A stretch of DNA of 15,546 nucleotides from Bacteroidales bacterium (GTDB taxonomy: Bacteria > Bacteroidota > Bacteroidia > Bacteroidales > UBA932): positions 1 to 15,546 of the forward strand of contig JAILIM010000100.1 of assembly GCA_024695285.1 (NCBI GenBank). Reading direction: 5' to 3'. Shown piece after piece: positions 6,483-14,575 of this stretch. Every line of letters starts with the position of its first letter. Position 1 is the first letter of the stretch. The notes under the pieces were generated by a model. The model saw only the letters and a program-made list of their open reading frames with translations. It searched no databases and had not been told where the DNA came from. The position numbers and the translations under genes were made by a program.

Positions 6483-7050
6483 CGTCTATCAAGCTTCTGA
6501 TTTTCTTGAATGTCTCGTCGTCCTTGATGATGGTGCGCTCCTTGTTGCCTTCGGCCACCACCTTGAAAGGGGGATGGGTGTTGTCGCCGATCACCCAGTT
6601 GTCGCACAGGGGCATGTAGGTGTCGAACAGGTAGCTGATACCCATCTTGTAGCGGCGCCTGAGCACGTCTTCCGGGATATTGTGCCCTCCGGTGGCAACG
6701 CGGTTGCGAACCCTCTGGAGCGCCAGTTCGGGCGTCTGGAGCCACAGGTAAATGAGCGTGATCTTGTAATCCTTGGCCTTGGCCCTGCGGATGATGGTCA
6801 CGAGCGATCTCGTGGCGAGCGTCGTCTCTATGCTGAAGTCGGCATTCTGCTCCAGCAGGTACTCGATTCGCATAAGCATGTAGCGGCTGGCGGAGACGGA
6901 AGCGCTGGAAGGGTCGAAGGGCGACAGGCTCTTGGCGAACTCGTCGGAATTGACGAACTCGCGGCAGTCGAGGATTTCAGGCAGGAAAGTGTAGGACGCC
7001 GTGGTCTTGCCGGCGCCGTTGCAGCCTGCCAGGATGATGAGCCTGGGCAT
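6472..7050 (-). CDS. Zeta-toxin-like P-loop kinase (COG4185-type predicted ATPase)
   Basis: This 192-residue cytosolic P-loop protein has the Walker A motif GCNGAGKTT at residues 9-17, NSDEF at about 34-38 and FSIETTLATRS at about 73-83, an arrangement shared with zeta toxins and the COG4185/AAA_33 kinases. Zeta toxins phosphorylate UDP-N-acetylglucosamine; many COG4185 members have no known substrate, and none can be read here. No epsilon-like antitoxin is beside it: both neighbours are long, recognisable proteins. The start overlaps the stop of the upstream gene in TAATG, and its end abuts tldD, so it is made as part of the operon. A non-toxin kinase role is more likely than a toxin role in this setting. 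Confidence 0.85.
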   Translation of the reverse strand: MPRLIILAGCNGAGKTTASYTFLPEILDCREFVNSDEFAKSLSPFDPSSASVSASRYMLMRIEYLLEQNADFSIETTLATRSLVTIIRRAKAKDYKITLIYLWLQTPELALQRVRNRVATGGHNIPEDVLRRRYKMGISYLFDTYMPLCDNWVIGDNTHPPFKVVAEGNKERTIIKDDETFKKIRSLIDDEQ

Positions 7051-7742
7051 TATTTGGAATGGGTCACGCCGTAGCCGAACAGGGCGAAATCGCCGAGCGT
7101 CGGGTCCTCGGGCCAGATTTCACGGAAACGGTCCGTGATCTCGACGGCGGTTCTGAGGTCCTTTGATTTGCGGCGCGTCAGGCCCAGGGCGCTTGCCTGG
7201 CCGTAGACGTGGACGTCCAGGGGCAGGATGAGGTCGGCGGGGGAAGTCTTCTTCCAAAGCCCGAGGTCCACCTTGCCGTCGTTGCGGACGAGCCAGCGGC
7301 GCATGAGGTTAATCTTTTTATCGGGCGCCGAAGGGTCTTCCTTGCGGCGGAAAATGATGGAGCGTATCTCCTTGGCGGACAGGTCCTCAAGGCTCTTGTG
7401 CCATGTGTACCATTCCCGCAGGCGCGAGCAGATGGCCGCGATTTCGCTCCATTTGATGGTGCGGTGCAGGGAAGAGTCGTCATCCCTGTAGGCGCCTTCC
7501 ATAACGTAGTCCAGCGGCTTCCATTCCATCTCGTCGAACAGGCGGCTGCAGTCGCGCACTATCATGGCGCGTTTGCCCCAGGCGAGGAAGGATGAGAACA
7601 GGGCGGCTATCTCGACGTCCTGCAGGCTGGCTCCGCGCCGTACGAACTCCCGGGGGAAGGATATAGGGTCTTCCTCGAAGTACTTCGGATCGTTGTATTC
7701 CTCCGCCCAGCCGCGGAGCAGTTCAATGGTCTGTTTTTTCAT
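7050..7742 (-). CDS. TIGR02757/DUF2400 family protein
   Basis: This 230-residue protein has no signal or membrane segment. It resembles the TIGR02757/DUF2400 family of Bacteroidota: NLMRRWLVRNDGKVDLGLW at about 145-163, PADLILPLDVHVYGQASALGL at about 168-188 and a closing ALFGYGV. The family has no established function. Its helical pattern recalls HhH-GPD DNA glycosylases, but I cannot confirm a catalytic residue. The start at 7742 lies 20 bp inside the upstream gene, and no other Met occurs until about residue 60, so the overlap is real. It ends in TAATG with the kinase gene. Confidence 0.82.
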   Translation of the reverse strand: MKKQTIELLRGWAEEYNDPKYFEEDPISFPREFVRRGASLQDVEIAALFSSFLAWGKRAMIVRDCSRLFDEMEWKPLDYVMEGAYRDDDSSLHRTIKWSEIAAICSRLREWYTWHKSLEDLSAKEIRSIIFRRKEDPSAPDKKINLMRRWLVRNDGKVDLGLWKKTSPADLILPLDVHVYGQASALGLTRRKSKDLRTAVEITDRFREIWPEDPTLGDFALFGYGVTHSK

Positions 7743-8841
7743 ACTGACGTGCTACGAAAGGTTTCGCGCCATCGCCGGTCCAGCGGTAGAGCCTTGCTGT
7801 GCAGCTCTGAATGCCGGTGGCTTTGTCTTTGTGGTTTTCGGAGATGTACCAGAGGCCGTCGCCAAGGGGGCATAGGCCTGTGGATCCCCATTTGAAGTTC
7901 CAGCCGCGCACTCCGGTCGCTTCGTCGAGCAGGCCGTCGGAGGAGAGCTGAAGGGTCTCATGTACTTCGCCGATGCCCGGAGGACGGGCTTTTACAGGCT
8001 TCTGGGCCACATCGAAGCAGAAGAGGGGATAGTTGGGATACCCGGGCTTCTTGCCTTTGTAGACGGCAAGGAAGATGCGTCCGGTGGCGGCGTCGTATGC
8101 CATGTTCTGGACGCCCCAGGTGGTGTTGCCGGTGTGGATGAAATACTTGTGCAGCGGCTTTTCGGGGCCGTTGGTCGGGACCGTGCCGAACACGACGGGG
8201 GTCTCGTACCTTCGCTTCCAGTTGCGGATGTCGTAGCAGAGTATGACCTGATTGTCGTTGTCGGTGCGGGAATTGTCACCGCGTATGCCGTAGGCGACGT
8301 AGAGGTAGGGATTCTTGCAGCGTGAGCCTATGCGGGGCGCGAAGGTGATGCCGTCGATGCCGGTGCATCCGTAGGTGCTCCCTGCGTAGTCCTTGACGGC
8401 TTCACGTATGCAGACCGTGGTCATTACGCCGTCTTTCTCCGGATCCATGCCGGGCCGGTCGATGCGGTCGACATCAATTATGGCCACATAGAACACCGCC
8501 TGGTCGTGGCTTAGGTTCTCGATGCCGAGACGGTCCGCGATGCCGCGGCCGATTTCGTCGTCCTTGCACTCCAGGGAGGCGTAGACGCGGCCGTCAGGCC
8601 CGAGCGTCATGGCGCCCAGATGCCCCTGGATGCGGCTTATGGTGCCGATGACGTTGCCGCTGAGGTCGGTCTTGATGAAGGAACTGGTGAAGGAGAAATA
8701 CATGAATCCCTTCTCCCTGTCGAGCGCGATGCCCTGAACGTGGCCGTCCCTGACCCCCACGTAAAGGGAGTCAGGGAGTTCGGCTGCGAGGGCGCCGGAC
8801 CCGAGAAGGACCGCGGCCATGGTGGCAAGAAGTCTTCGCAT
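7723..8841 (-). CDS. Exported beta-propeller-like protein of unknown function
   Basis: This 372-residue protein begins with a clear Sec signal peptide (MRRLLATMAAVLLGSGALAA, cut before ELPD). The remainder has the strand-turn spacing of a beta-propeller: repeated blocks such as VQGIALDREKGFMYFSF, LGAMTLGPDGRVYASL, TWGVQNMAYDAATGRIFLAV and GLCPLGDGLWYISE. It should lie in the periplasm or outer envelope. No enzyme motif is evident and I do not recognise a named family. A start at 8862 would add seven residues and overlap the transporter; the ATG at 8841 starts one base after the transporter stop and directly begins a normal signal peptide, so I chose it. The position between a peptide transporter and cytosolic genes suggests co-expression, but the role is open. 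Confidence 0.8.
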   Translation of the reverse strand: MRRLLATMAAVLLGSGALAAELPDSLYVGVRDGHVQGIALDREKGFMYFSFTSSFIKTDLSGNVIGTISRIQGHLGAMTLGPDGRVYASLECKDDEIGRGIADRLGIENLSHDQAVFYVAIIDVDRIDRPGMDPEKDGVMTTVCIREAVKDYAGSTYGCTGIDGITFAPRIGSRCKNPYLYVAYGIRGDNSRTDNDNQVILCYDIRNWKRRYETPVVFGTVPTNGPEKPLHKYFIHTGNTTWGVQNMAYDAATGRIFLAVYKGKKPGYPNYPLFCFDVAQKPVKARPPGIGEVHETLQLSSDGLLDEATGVRGWNFKWGSTGLCPLGDGLWYISENHKDKATGIQSCTARLYRWTGDGAKPFVARQYEKTDH

Positions 8842-8842
8842 A

Positions 8843-10525
8843 CTATGCGGTGGCAGCTTCAAGTTTCTTCAGGTAGGAGAACATGATCACTCCGGAGATG
8901 ACGCAGAGCGCCATGAGCACCGTCCAGTTGACCCAGAGGGGCACGTTGTTCCAGAGCATCGAAGGGATGGAGCTGAGGTAGTTGCCGATTGCGGTTGCTG
9001 CGAACCACAGACCCATCATGAGTCCCTTGTACTTGGGCGGGGCAACCTTGGACACGAAGGAGATACCCATAGGGGAGAGGAGCAGCTCCGCGAAGGTCAG
9101 CACCAGATAGGTCGAGATGAGGTAGGTCGGAACCACCGGATCGGGGGATACGCCGCCCACGGCGATGAGGTCGGAGGGAGCAGGCTGGCCCTTGGAAGCG
9201 GCGAGCATGATGAGGTAGCCGAGCGCCGCCACGAACATGCCGAGGCCGATCTTCTTAGGCGCGGAAGGTTCCTTGCCCTTCTTGGCGAGGGCGGCGAACA
9301 GGGCCATAGAAATGGGCGTCAGGGCCACCACGAAGAACGGGTTGAACTGCTGGAACTGCTGGGGCAGGATGCTGATTTCGGGGGCCATGCCGCTGTAGAG
9401 CAGGTATGCGCCGATCCAGAGGGCCACGGTCACGAAGCCGCTGATAATCTTGCCCTTGGACGTTTCGGACTGGAAGGTGCTGAACAGGGTGTACACGGAC
9501 ACGGCGATCAGGGCAAGCGCCCAGATGTTGAAGCCTATCTTCAGCGGGCCGGCCACTGTCGTCTGGGTGTAGTCACGGGCGAAGTAGGTCAGCGAGGAGC
9601 CGTTCTGGTGGAATGCCATCCAGAAGAAGATAACCACCGCGAACACGAAGATGAGGGCGGTGATGCGGTCCTTGGTCTGCTTGGGAGTGAGCTCTGCCAC
9701 CGGGGCGCCTTCTCCGCTCTTTGCCTGCTTGGCATTGACGTCGGCGTGCTTGAACCAGCTGCGGCAGCCCAGGTAGATGGCTATGGACACGATGAGTGAC
9801 ACGCAGGCCACTGCGAAGCCCATGTTGTAGGCCGTGGAGAGCTGGTTGATGTAGTACTGGCTGAAGGTCCCGAGGTCCATCGCGGCCACGTCAGCGCCTG
9901 GCATTGCGGCCTGCAGGCTCTCGAGTATGCCGGGATCTGCCAGGGTGCCGTCGAGGTACTGGTGGGCCAGGGCGGGGATGTCCGCCTTATAGATGAGGCC
10001 GGCCTTTGCGAGGTTGCTGTTGGTCAGGGCGGTCGCGGCGGTCGGGGCGAACATCGCGCCGATGTTGATGGCCATATAGAAGAGGCTGAAGGCGGAGTCG
10101 CGCTTTGCCGAATACTTCGGGTCATCATAGAGATTGCCCACGAGCACCTGCAGGTTGCCCTTGAAGAGGCCTGTGCCCACTGCAATGAGGAGCAGGGCTC
10201 CGATCATCAGCGCCAGGGCGAAGCCGCGGGCGGCGAAGGCATCTGTAGGTATCGCCAGGCAGAGGTAGCCTGTGAACATGATGCACACGCCTGTGATGAC
10301 ACATTTGCCGAAGCCGATCTTGTCGGCGAGCCAGCCGCCGATGACGGGCATGAAATACACGGCGGCAAGGAAAATTGCATAGAACTGGCCGGCGGCGGCT
10401 GCTGAGAAACCGAACTTGGCTTGCAGGAACAGCAGGAAGATGGCCAGCATTGTGTAGTAGCCGAATCGCTCGCCGGTGTTGGCCAGAGCGAGGGCGAAGA
10501 GGCCTTTAGGTTGTCCTTTGAACAT
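8843..10525 (-). CDS. POT/PTR family proton-coupled di-/tripeptide transporter
   Basis: This 560-residue inner-membrane protein of the major facilitator superfamily has about 14 hydrophobic segments. POT features are NTGERFGYYTM in helix 1 (Glu19, Arg20), AVYFMPVIGGWLADKIGFGK in the loop between helices 2 and 3, GTGLFKGNLQVLVGNLY in helix 4, and SLFYMAINIGAMFAP (the PTR signature) in helix 5. It should import small peptides with protons. The first Glu of the usual ExxER proton motif is Asn16. A hydrophilic insert lies at about 175-225, between central helices. A start at 10558 is possible, but the -7 box of the promoter (10546-10553) lies downstream of that ATG, so MFKGQPKG at 10525 is preferred. 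It is the first gene of the six-gene operon. Confidence 0.93.
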   Translation of the reverse strand: MFKGQPKGLFALALANTGERFGYYTMLAIFLLFLQAKFGFSAAAAGQFYAIFLAAVYFMPVIGGWLADKIGFGKCVITGVCIMFTGYLCLAIPTDAFAARGFALALMIGALLLIAVGTGLFKGNLQVLVGNLYDDPKYSAKRDSAFSLFYMAINIGAMFAPTAATALTNSNLAKAGLIYKADIPALAHQYLDGTLADPGILESLQAAMPGADVAAMDLGTFSQYYINQLSTAYNMGFAVACVSLIVSIAIYLGCRSWFKHADVNAKQAKSGEGAPVAELTPKQTKDRITALIFVFAVVIFFWMAFHQNGSSLTYFARDYTQTTVAGPLKIGFNIWALALIAVSVYTLFSTFQSETSKGKIISGFVTVALWIGAYLLYSGMAPEISILPQQFQQFNPFFVVALTPISMALFAALAKKGKEPSAPKKIGLGMFVAALGYLIMLAASKGQPAPSDLIAVGGVSPDPVVPTYLISTYLVLTFAELLLSPMGISFVSKVAPPKYKGLMMGLWFAATAIGNYLSSIPSMLWNNVPLWVNWTVLMALCVISGVIMFSYLKKLEAATA

Positions 10526-10545
10526 ATACGATAGTTTTAATTTCT

Positions 10546-10576
10546 CAAAAATACGCATAATCCCTCAAAACTTCAA
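10546..10576 (-). promoter_or_regulatory. Promoter of the POT-tldE operon
   Basis: On the minus strand, TTG (10576-10574), a 20-nt spacer, then TATTTTTG (10553-10546) match the Bacteroidota -33/-7 pattern. The start would be near 10540, giving a leader of about 15 nt to the ATG at 10525. It is the only good promoter for the six minus-strand genes. Confidence 0.75.
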
Positions 10577-10586
10577 GGAAAATTTC

Positions 10587-10594
10587 TATTTTTG
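10587..10594 (+). promoter_or_regulatory. -7 box of the lipid A acyltransferase operon
   Basis: TATTTTTG fits TAnnTTTG exactly. No TTTG stands 19-21 nt upstream. Only four bases separate it from the ATG at 10599, so the transcript would have almost no 5' leader. Confidence 0.5.
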
Positions 10595-10598
10595 TAAT

Positions 10599-11504
10599 AT
10601 GAAGAAGTTTCTCGTCAAGTCGCTTCTGCGGTTGCTGTCGCGCCTGCCGCTAAAGACTCTGTATGGAGTAGGCAGGTCTGTCGCAAGGCTTCTCGAGAAA
10701 CGCATCCGCTACCGTGAAGCGGATGTCCTGATTAATCTGTCCCGCAGTTTTCCCGAAAAAAAATACGTGGAAATCAAGGATATTAAACACAAATTTTACC
10801 AGCATCTCGGTGAGGTCCTGGCCGAAACCGTCTGGTTCGGCGGCTGCCGCAATCCGGAGCGCCTTCGCAAGCAGCACCTGGTCGAAATCGAGAACCCGGA
10901 AGAAATCAACCGCCTGTACGAAGTATCCCCGAGCGTGATGGTGCTGATGTCCCACGCCGGCAACTGGGAGCTCATCGGCGGCACCGGCTCCTATGACTAC
11001 AGCGGCAATCCCACCCACATAGCCGAAGACAACTATTTCGTGGTCTACCTGCGCCAGTCCAGCAAGATGTGGGACGATATCATGCGGGAAAACCGCACGG
11101 CGCCCCTGCTCGACCGCAAGGGCTACCAGGGCTATATCGAGGCCCGCAACGTGGTGCGCCGCGTCTATGAGCTGAAAGACAGGAAGATATTCTACAACTT
11201 CATCACCGACCAGCACCCCTATTTCGACGCCCCCGACTTCCTGAAGGTGGAATTCATGCACCAGGAATGCACCACCATGAAAGGCGCCGCCGAGCTTGCC
11301 CGCAAGTTCGGCATGTCTGTCTGCTTCCTGAGCATGAGGCAGGAGGAGCGAGGCCGCTACAAAGTCAACTACAGGACCATCTGCGACGACGCTTCGCAGC
11401 TTACGGCCGAAACCATAATGAAACAGTACTACAAGCTTCTGGAGGCCGATATCGAGGCCCAGCCCTGGAACTACCTCTGGACCCACCGCCGTTGGAAATA
11501 CTAA
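10599..11504 (+). CDS. Lysophospholipid acyltransferase, lipid A biosynthesis (LpxL/HtrB-like)
   Basis: This 301-residue protein belongs to the bacterial lipid A acyltransferase family, which adds secondary acyl chains to lipid A at the cytoplasmic face of the inner membrane. The catalytic HX4E motif is SHAGNWEL (His119, Glu124). Further family marks are YNFITDQHP at about 205-213, MKGAAELARKFG at about 226-237 and the closing QPWNYLWTHRRWK. The N terminus is basic and amphipathic (MKKFLVKSLLRLLSRLPL), suited to membrane attachment. An upstream in-frame ATG at 10476 would lie inside the divergent transporter gene and add 41 residues unlike the family, so 10599 was chosen. Which acyl position it modifies cannot be told. 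It heads an operon with pepD 12 bp downstream. Confidence 0.9.
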   Translation: MKKFLVKSLLRLLSRLPLKTLYGVGRSVARLLEKRIRYREADVLINLSRSFPEKKYVEIKDIKHKFYQHLGEVLAETVWFGGCRNPERLRKQHLVEIENPEEINRLYEVSPSVMVLMSHAGNWELIGGTGSYDYSGNPTHIAEDNYFVVYLRQSSKMWDDIMRENRTAPLLDRKGYQGYIEARNVVRRVYELKDRKIFYNFITDQHPYFDAPDFLKVEFMHQECTTMKGAAELARKFGMSVCFLSMRQEERGRYKVNYRTICDDASQLTAETIMKQYYKLLEADIEAQPWNYLWTHRRWKY

Positions 11505-11516
11505 ACACTTAATAAA

Positions 11517-12974
11517 ATGACTATCAAAGATCTTACCCCTTCAATCGTATGGAATAACTTCTATTCCATCACCCGCTGCCCCCGTCCGTCCAAGCATGAG
11601 GAAATCATCCGCAAGTTCCTCCTCGACTGGGCTAAGCAGCACAAGATAGAGGCTTTCACCGACGAGCCCGGCAACGTGATCATGCGCGTGCCTGCGACTC
11701 CCGGCTGCGAGAAGCTTAAGACCGTAGTCCTCCAGGGGCACATGGACATGGTTCCCCAGAAGAACGCCGACGTCAAGCACGACTTCCTCAAGGATCCCAT
11801 CGAGACCTGGGTGGACGGCGAGTGGCTCCGCGCCAAAGGCACTACCCTCGGCGCCGACAACGGACTCGGCGTTGCGCTCGCCATGGCAGTGGCCGAATCG
11901 CCGGACGTCAAGCACGGTCCCATCGAGATCCTCGTGACCTACGATGAGGAGACCGGCATGACAGGCGCCAAACTCCTCAAGCCCGGCCTGCTCAAGGGCG
12001 ATATCCTGATCAATCTCGACTCCGAGACAGAAGGGGAGCTCTACGTGGGCTGCGCAGGCGGCCTCGACGCCACCGCTTCCGCCAGCTACGCCCGCAAGCC
12101 GGCGCTCCGCAGGACCCTCTGCTACAAGCTTGCAGTCAAGGGCTGCCAGGGCGGCCATTCCGGCATGGACATCATCCTGTGCCGTGCCAACGCCAACCGC
12201 CTCATCGCCCGCGTGCTTATGCCGCTGCTTGAGCGCTGTGGAGTGAAGCTCATCGACCTCGAGGGCGGCACCCTGCGCAACGCAATCCCGCGCGAGGCTT
12301 TTGCAACGCTCTACGTGCCCAAGAAGAACGTTGACTCCGCCATGCGCGCCGTCAGGAAGGTGACCAAGGCCCTCAAGGCCGAGTATGCCGCGACCGACCC
12401 TAACCTGGAAGTGATATTCGAGCCCTGCGAAAGAACCGATGGCAAGTATGCTTCCGAGGAAGCCGCCCTCCGCTTCGTCCGTGCTATCCTTGCATGCCCC
12501 GATGGCGTGGAGCGCATGAGCGACGCCATGCCCGGCATGGTCGAGACCTCCAACAACCTCGCCATGGTGAAGATATCCGGCGGCAAGTTCTTCGTCAATT
12601 GCCTGATGCGCAGTTCGGTTGATTCCGCCAAGAAGGCCCTCGCCAAGAGGATGGAATCCGTCTTCAAGCTGGCCGGCTGCCAGATCAAGTTCACCGGCGG
12701 CTACAGCGGCTGGGCCCCGAATGCCTCGTCCGAGATTCTCGCCGTGATGAAGAAAGTATATAAGGAAATGTTCGGCAAGGATCCCCAGGTCATGGCCATC
12801 CACGCAGGCCTCGAGTGCGGAATCCTCTCCGGCGCCTACCCCCATTGGGACATGGTATCCATGGGCCCGACTCTCCTCAGCCCCCATTCTCCCGACGAAC
12901 GGGCCTACATCCCTTCCGTCCAGAAAGTGTGGGATTTCCTGCAGAAAGTCCTCGTCAGTATACCTGAGAAATAA
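11517..12974 (+). CDS. pepD: Cytosolic aminoacyl-histidine/non-specific dipeptidase, M20C
   Basis: This 485-residue zinc dipeptidase (PepD, Xaa-His dipeptidase) has the length of the E. coli enzyme. Metal ligands and catalytic residues are visible: LQGHMDMVPQ (His75, Asp77), TTLGADNGLG (Asp114, bridging), YDEETGMTG (Glu144 as general base, Glu145), NLDSE (Asp168) and a C-terminal SPHSPDER that supplies the last His. A lid domain lies at about 195-390. No signal peptide is present, so it works in the cytosol, releasing amino acids from dipeptides of the kind a POT transporter would bring in. Its stop overlaps the next start in TAATG, suggesting coupled translation with the M28 peptidase gene. 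Confidence 0.96.
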   Translation: MTIKDLTPSIVWNNFYSITRCPRPSKHEEIIRKFLLDWAKQHKIEAFTDEPGNVIMRVPATPGCEKLKTVVLQGHMDMVPQKNADVKHDFLKDPIETWVDGEWLRAKGTTLGADNGLGVALAMAVAESPDVKHGPIEILVTYDEETGMTGAKLLKPGLLKGDILINLDSETEGELYVGCAGGLDATASASYARKPALRRTLCYKLAVKGCQGGHSGMDIILCRANANRLIARVLMPLLERCGVKLIDLEGGTLRNAIPREAFATLYVPKKNVDSAMRAVRKVTKALKAEYAATDPNLEVIFEPCERTDGKYASEEAALRFVRAILACPDGVERMSDAMPGMVETSNNLAMVKISGGKFFVNCLMRSSVDSAKKALAKRMESVFKLAGCQIKFTGGYSGWAPNASSEILAVMKKVYKEMFGKDPQVMAIHAGLECGILSGAYPHWDMVSMGPTLLSPHSPDERAYIPSVQKVWDFLQKVLVSIPEK

Positions 12975-14530
12975 TGAACTCATTGATTAATAAAGCACTG
13001 ACGGTCTTTGCGGCCGTCAGTTTGTGCTTGGGGCTGGCCGCCCAGGACAAGGTTGTCGGCAAAGTGCTTGAACTCGGGCGCACCGACAACCGCACCATGC
13101 AGCACGCAGATCACCTGGCCAATGTCATTGGCGGCCGCATCGTCGGCTCCGCCGCCCTGACCGAGGCCGAAGCCTGGGTCAAGGAACAGTTCGAGTCCTG
13201 GGGCCTTGAGGTCCTGGTGCAGGAAGCAGGTACCATCCCCGTCGGCTTCAACCGCGGACCCTGGTCGGGCCGTATGCTCAGCGAAGACGGGATGACCCTC
13301 CATTTCGGCACCCCGGCCTACACCGCCGGCACCCACGGCAGGCAGCGCGGTCCCGTGCTGATCGAGCCCCGCTCGCGCCGTGAGCTTGACCGCATGAAAG
13401 GTTCCCTCAACGGCGCCTGGGTGCTGCTGGATGCCGAATCCAACGGCCTTGCCATAGACCGCACGGAGAAGGCTGAAGCCAAGCGCGCCGAGGTCATAGC
13501 TGCCAACGAGGAAATCGACCGCCGCAACATGGAAATCATGCGCTGGAACTGGAGCAACCGCGATTCCACCGCCAAACAGCCGCTGCCCTATGAGAAGGTG
13601 ACCGCTCCTTTCTACAAGGAAATGGTGGAGGCCGGCGTGCTCGGATTCATCCGTTCCGCCAAGGCCCCCCTTCAGGTTATGTACGACCGCGCCGGAGCCT
13701 ACGACATCACGATGGAGCAGCTCCCCAGGGTCTGCGACATCTGCCTGGACGAGGCCCAGTTCAAGGTCATAAAGGAGAAGGTCCAGCGCCGCGACTTCTT
13801 CGAACTGGAGTTCGACATTCGCAACCATTTCTACCGCGGCCCCGTGCCCTACCACAACATCATAGGCATCATGCGCGGCAGCAAGTTCCCGAAGCAGTAT
13901 GTGATGGCCGGAGGACACCTGGACTCCTACGACAACGGCACAGGCGCAGTCGACGACGGCAACGGTGTCTCCGTGACCATGGAGGCCGCCCGCCTGCTGG
14001 CCGCATCCGGAGCAAAGCCCCGCCGCACCATACTCTTCTGCATCTGGACGGCGGAGGAGTTCGGCCTGCTGGGCTCAAAGCATTTCGTCGAGAGCAAGAC
14101 CGTTCCGATGGAATCCATCTCCAACTACTTCAACCGCGACGGCGGCCCGCTGATGGCCACATCCGTGAGCGTGCCTGAGGCTATGTACGACGACTTTGTG
14201 CGCGTCTGCAAGCCGCTGGCGGACTACAATCCCGATGTGCCTTTCACCGTCGAGAAGCGCACGGGGCCGGCAGGTCCGCGTCCCAAGAACGCCGGCGGCA
14301 GCGACCACGCCTACTTTGCAATGAACGGGGTGCCCACGATCTCCCTGCGCGAGACGGATCCGAAGGGCTACAACTTCTATTACCGGGAAATCTGGCATAC
14401 GGAGCACGACATCTACAACAAGCTGATTCCCGAATACATGGAGCACTCCGCAGTGGCCACGGCCGTCGTCCTGTACGGCCTTGCGAATCTCGACCATTTG
14501 CTGTCCAGGGAAGGTTTATACAATAATTAA
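12974..14530 (+). CDS. Exported M28 family zinc peptidase (carboxypeptidase Q-like)
   Basis: This 518-residue protein begins with a Sec signal peptide (MNSLINKALTVFAAVSLCLGLAAQ) and should act in the periplasm or outside the cell. The M28 zinc site is complete: GGHLDSYDNGTGAVDDGNG (His315, Asp317, bridging Asp at 327/328), WTAEEFGLLGS (Glu361, Glu362), YFNRDGG (Asp389) and IWHTEHD (His475 or His478). The order resembles plasma glutamate carboxypeptidase (CPQ) and related bacterial aminopeptidases. Residues about 110-290 form an inserted region, probably a PA-like domain. Exact peptide preference is unknown. It is the third gene of the plus-strand operon, with a TAATG overlap with pepD. Confidence 0.93.
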   Translation: MNSLINKALTVFAAVSLCLGLAAQDKVVGKVLELGRTDNRTMQHADHLANVIGGRIVGSAALTEAEAWVKEQFESWGLEVLVQEAGTIPVGFNRGPWSGRMLSEDGMTLHFGTPAYTAGTHGRQRGPVLIEPRSRRELDRMKGSLNGAWVLLDAESNGLAIDRTEKAEAKRAEVIAANEEIDRRNMEIMRWNWSNRDSTAKQPLPYEKVTAPFYKEMVEAGVLGFIRSAKAPLQVMYDRAGAYDITMEQLPRVCDICLDEAQFKVIKEKVQRRDFFELEFDIRNHFYRGPVPYHNIIGIMRGSKFPKQYVMAGGHLDSYDNGTGAVDDGNGVSVTMEAARLLAASGAKPRRTILFCIWTAEEFGLLGSKHFVESKTVPMESISNYFNRDGGPLMATSVSVPEAMYDDFVRVCKPLADYNPDVPFTVEKRTGPAGPRPKNAGGSDHAYFAMNGVPTISLRETDPKGYNFYYREIWHTEHDIYNKLIPEYMEHSAVATAVVLYGLANLDHLLSREGLYNN

Positions 14531-14533
14531 TCG

Positions 14534-14541
14534 TATATTTG
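14534..14541 (+). promoter_or_regulatory. -7 box for the lipoprotein hydrolase gene
   Basis: TATATTTG matches TAnnTTTG and stands 34 bp before the ATG at 14576, giving a leader of about 27 nt. A -33 element is not evident, and no hairpin terminator separates it from the M28 gene, so read-through from the upstream operon is also possible. Confidence 0.5.
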
Positions 14542-14575
14542 CAGGCAATACTGCAGATTAATAACATTCATTACT

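Noticed and set aside
6472..7050. Complete epsilon-zeta toxin-antitoxin module
   Set aside because: No antitoxin-sized gene adjoins it; both flanking genes belong to other known families.
8819..9799. 326-codon plus-strand open frame rich in His, Glu and Gly
   Set aside because: It is antisense to the membrane segments of the POT transporter; the composition is typical of a shadow frame.
11541..12983. 480-codon minus-strand open frame
   Set aside because: It is antisense to pepD, which has all its zinc ligands; no family is recognisable in the antisense product.
12980..13918. 312-codon minus-strand open frame
   Set aside because: It is antisense to the M28 peptidase, whose signal peptide and zinc site are clear.
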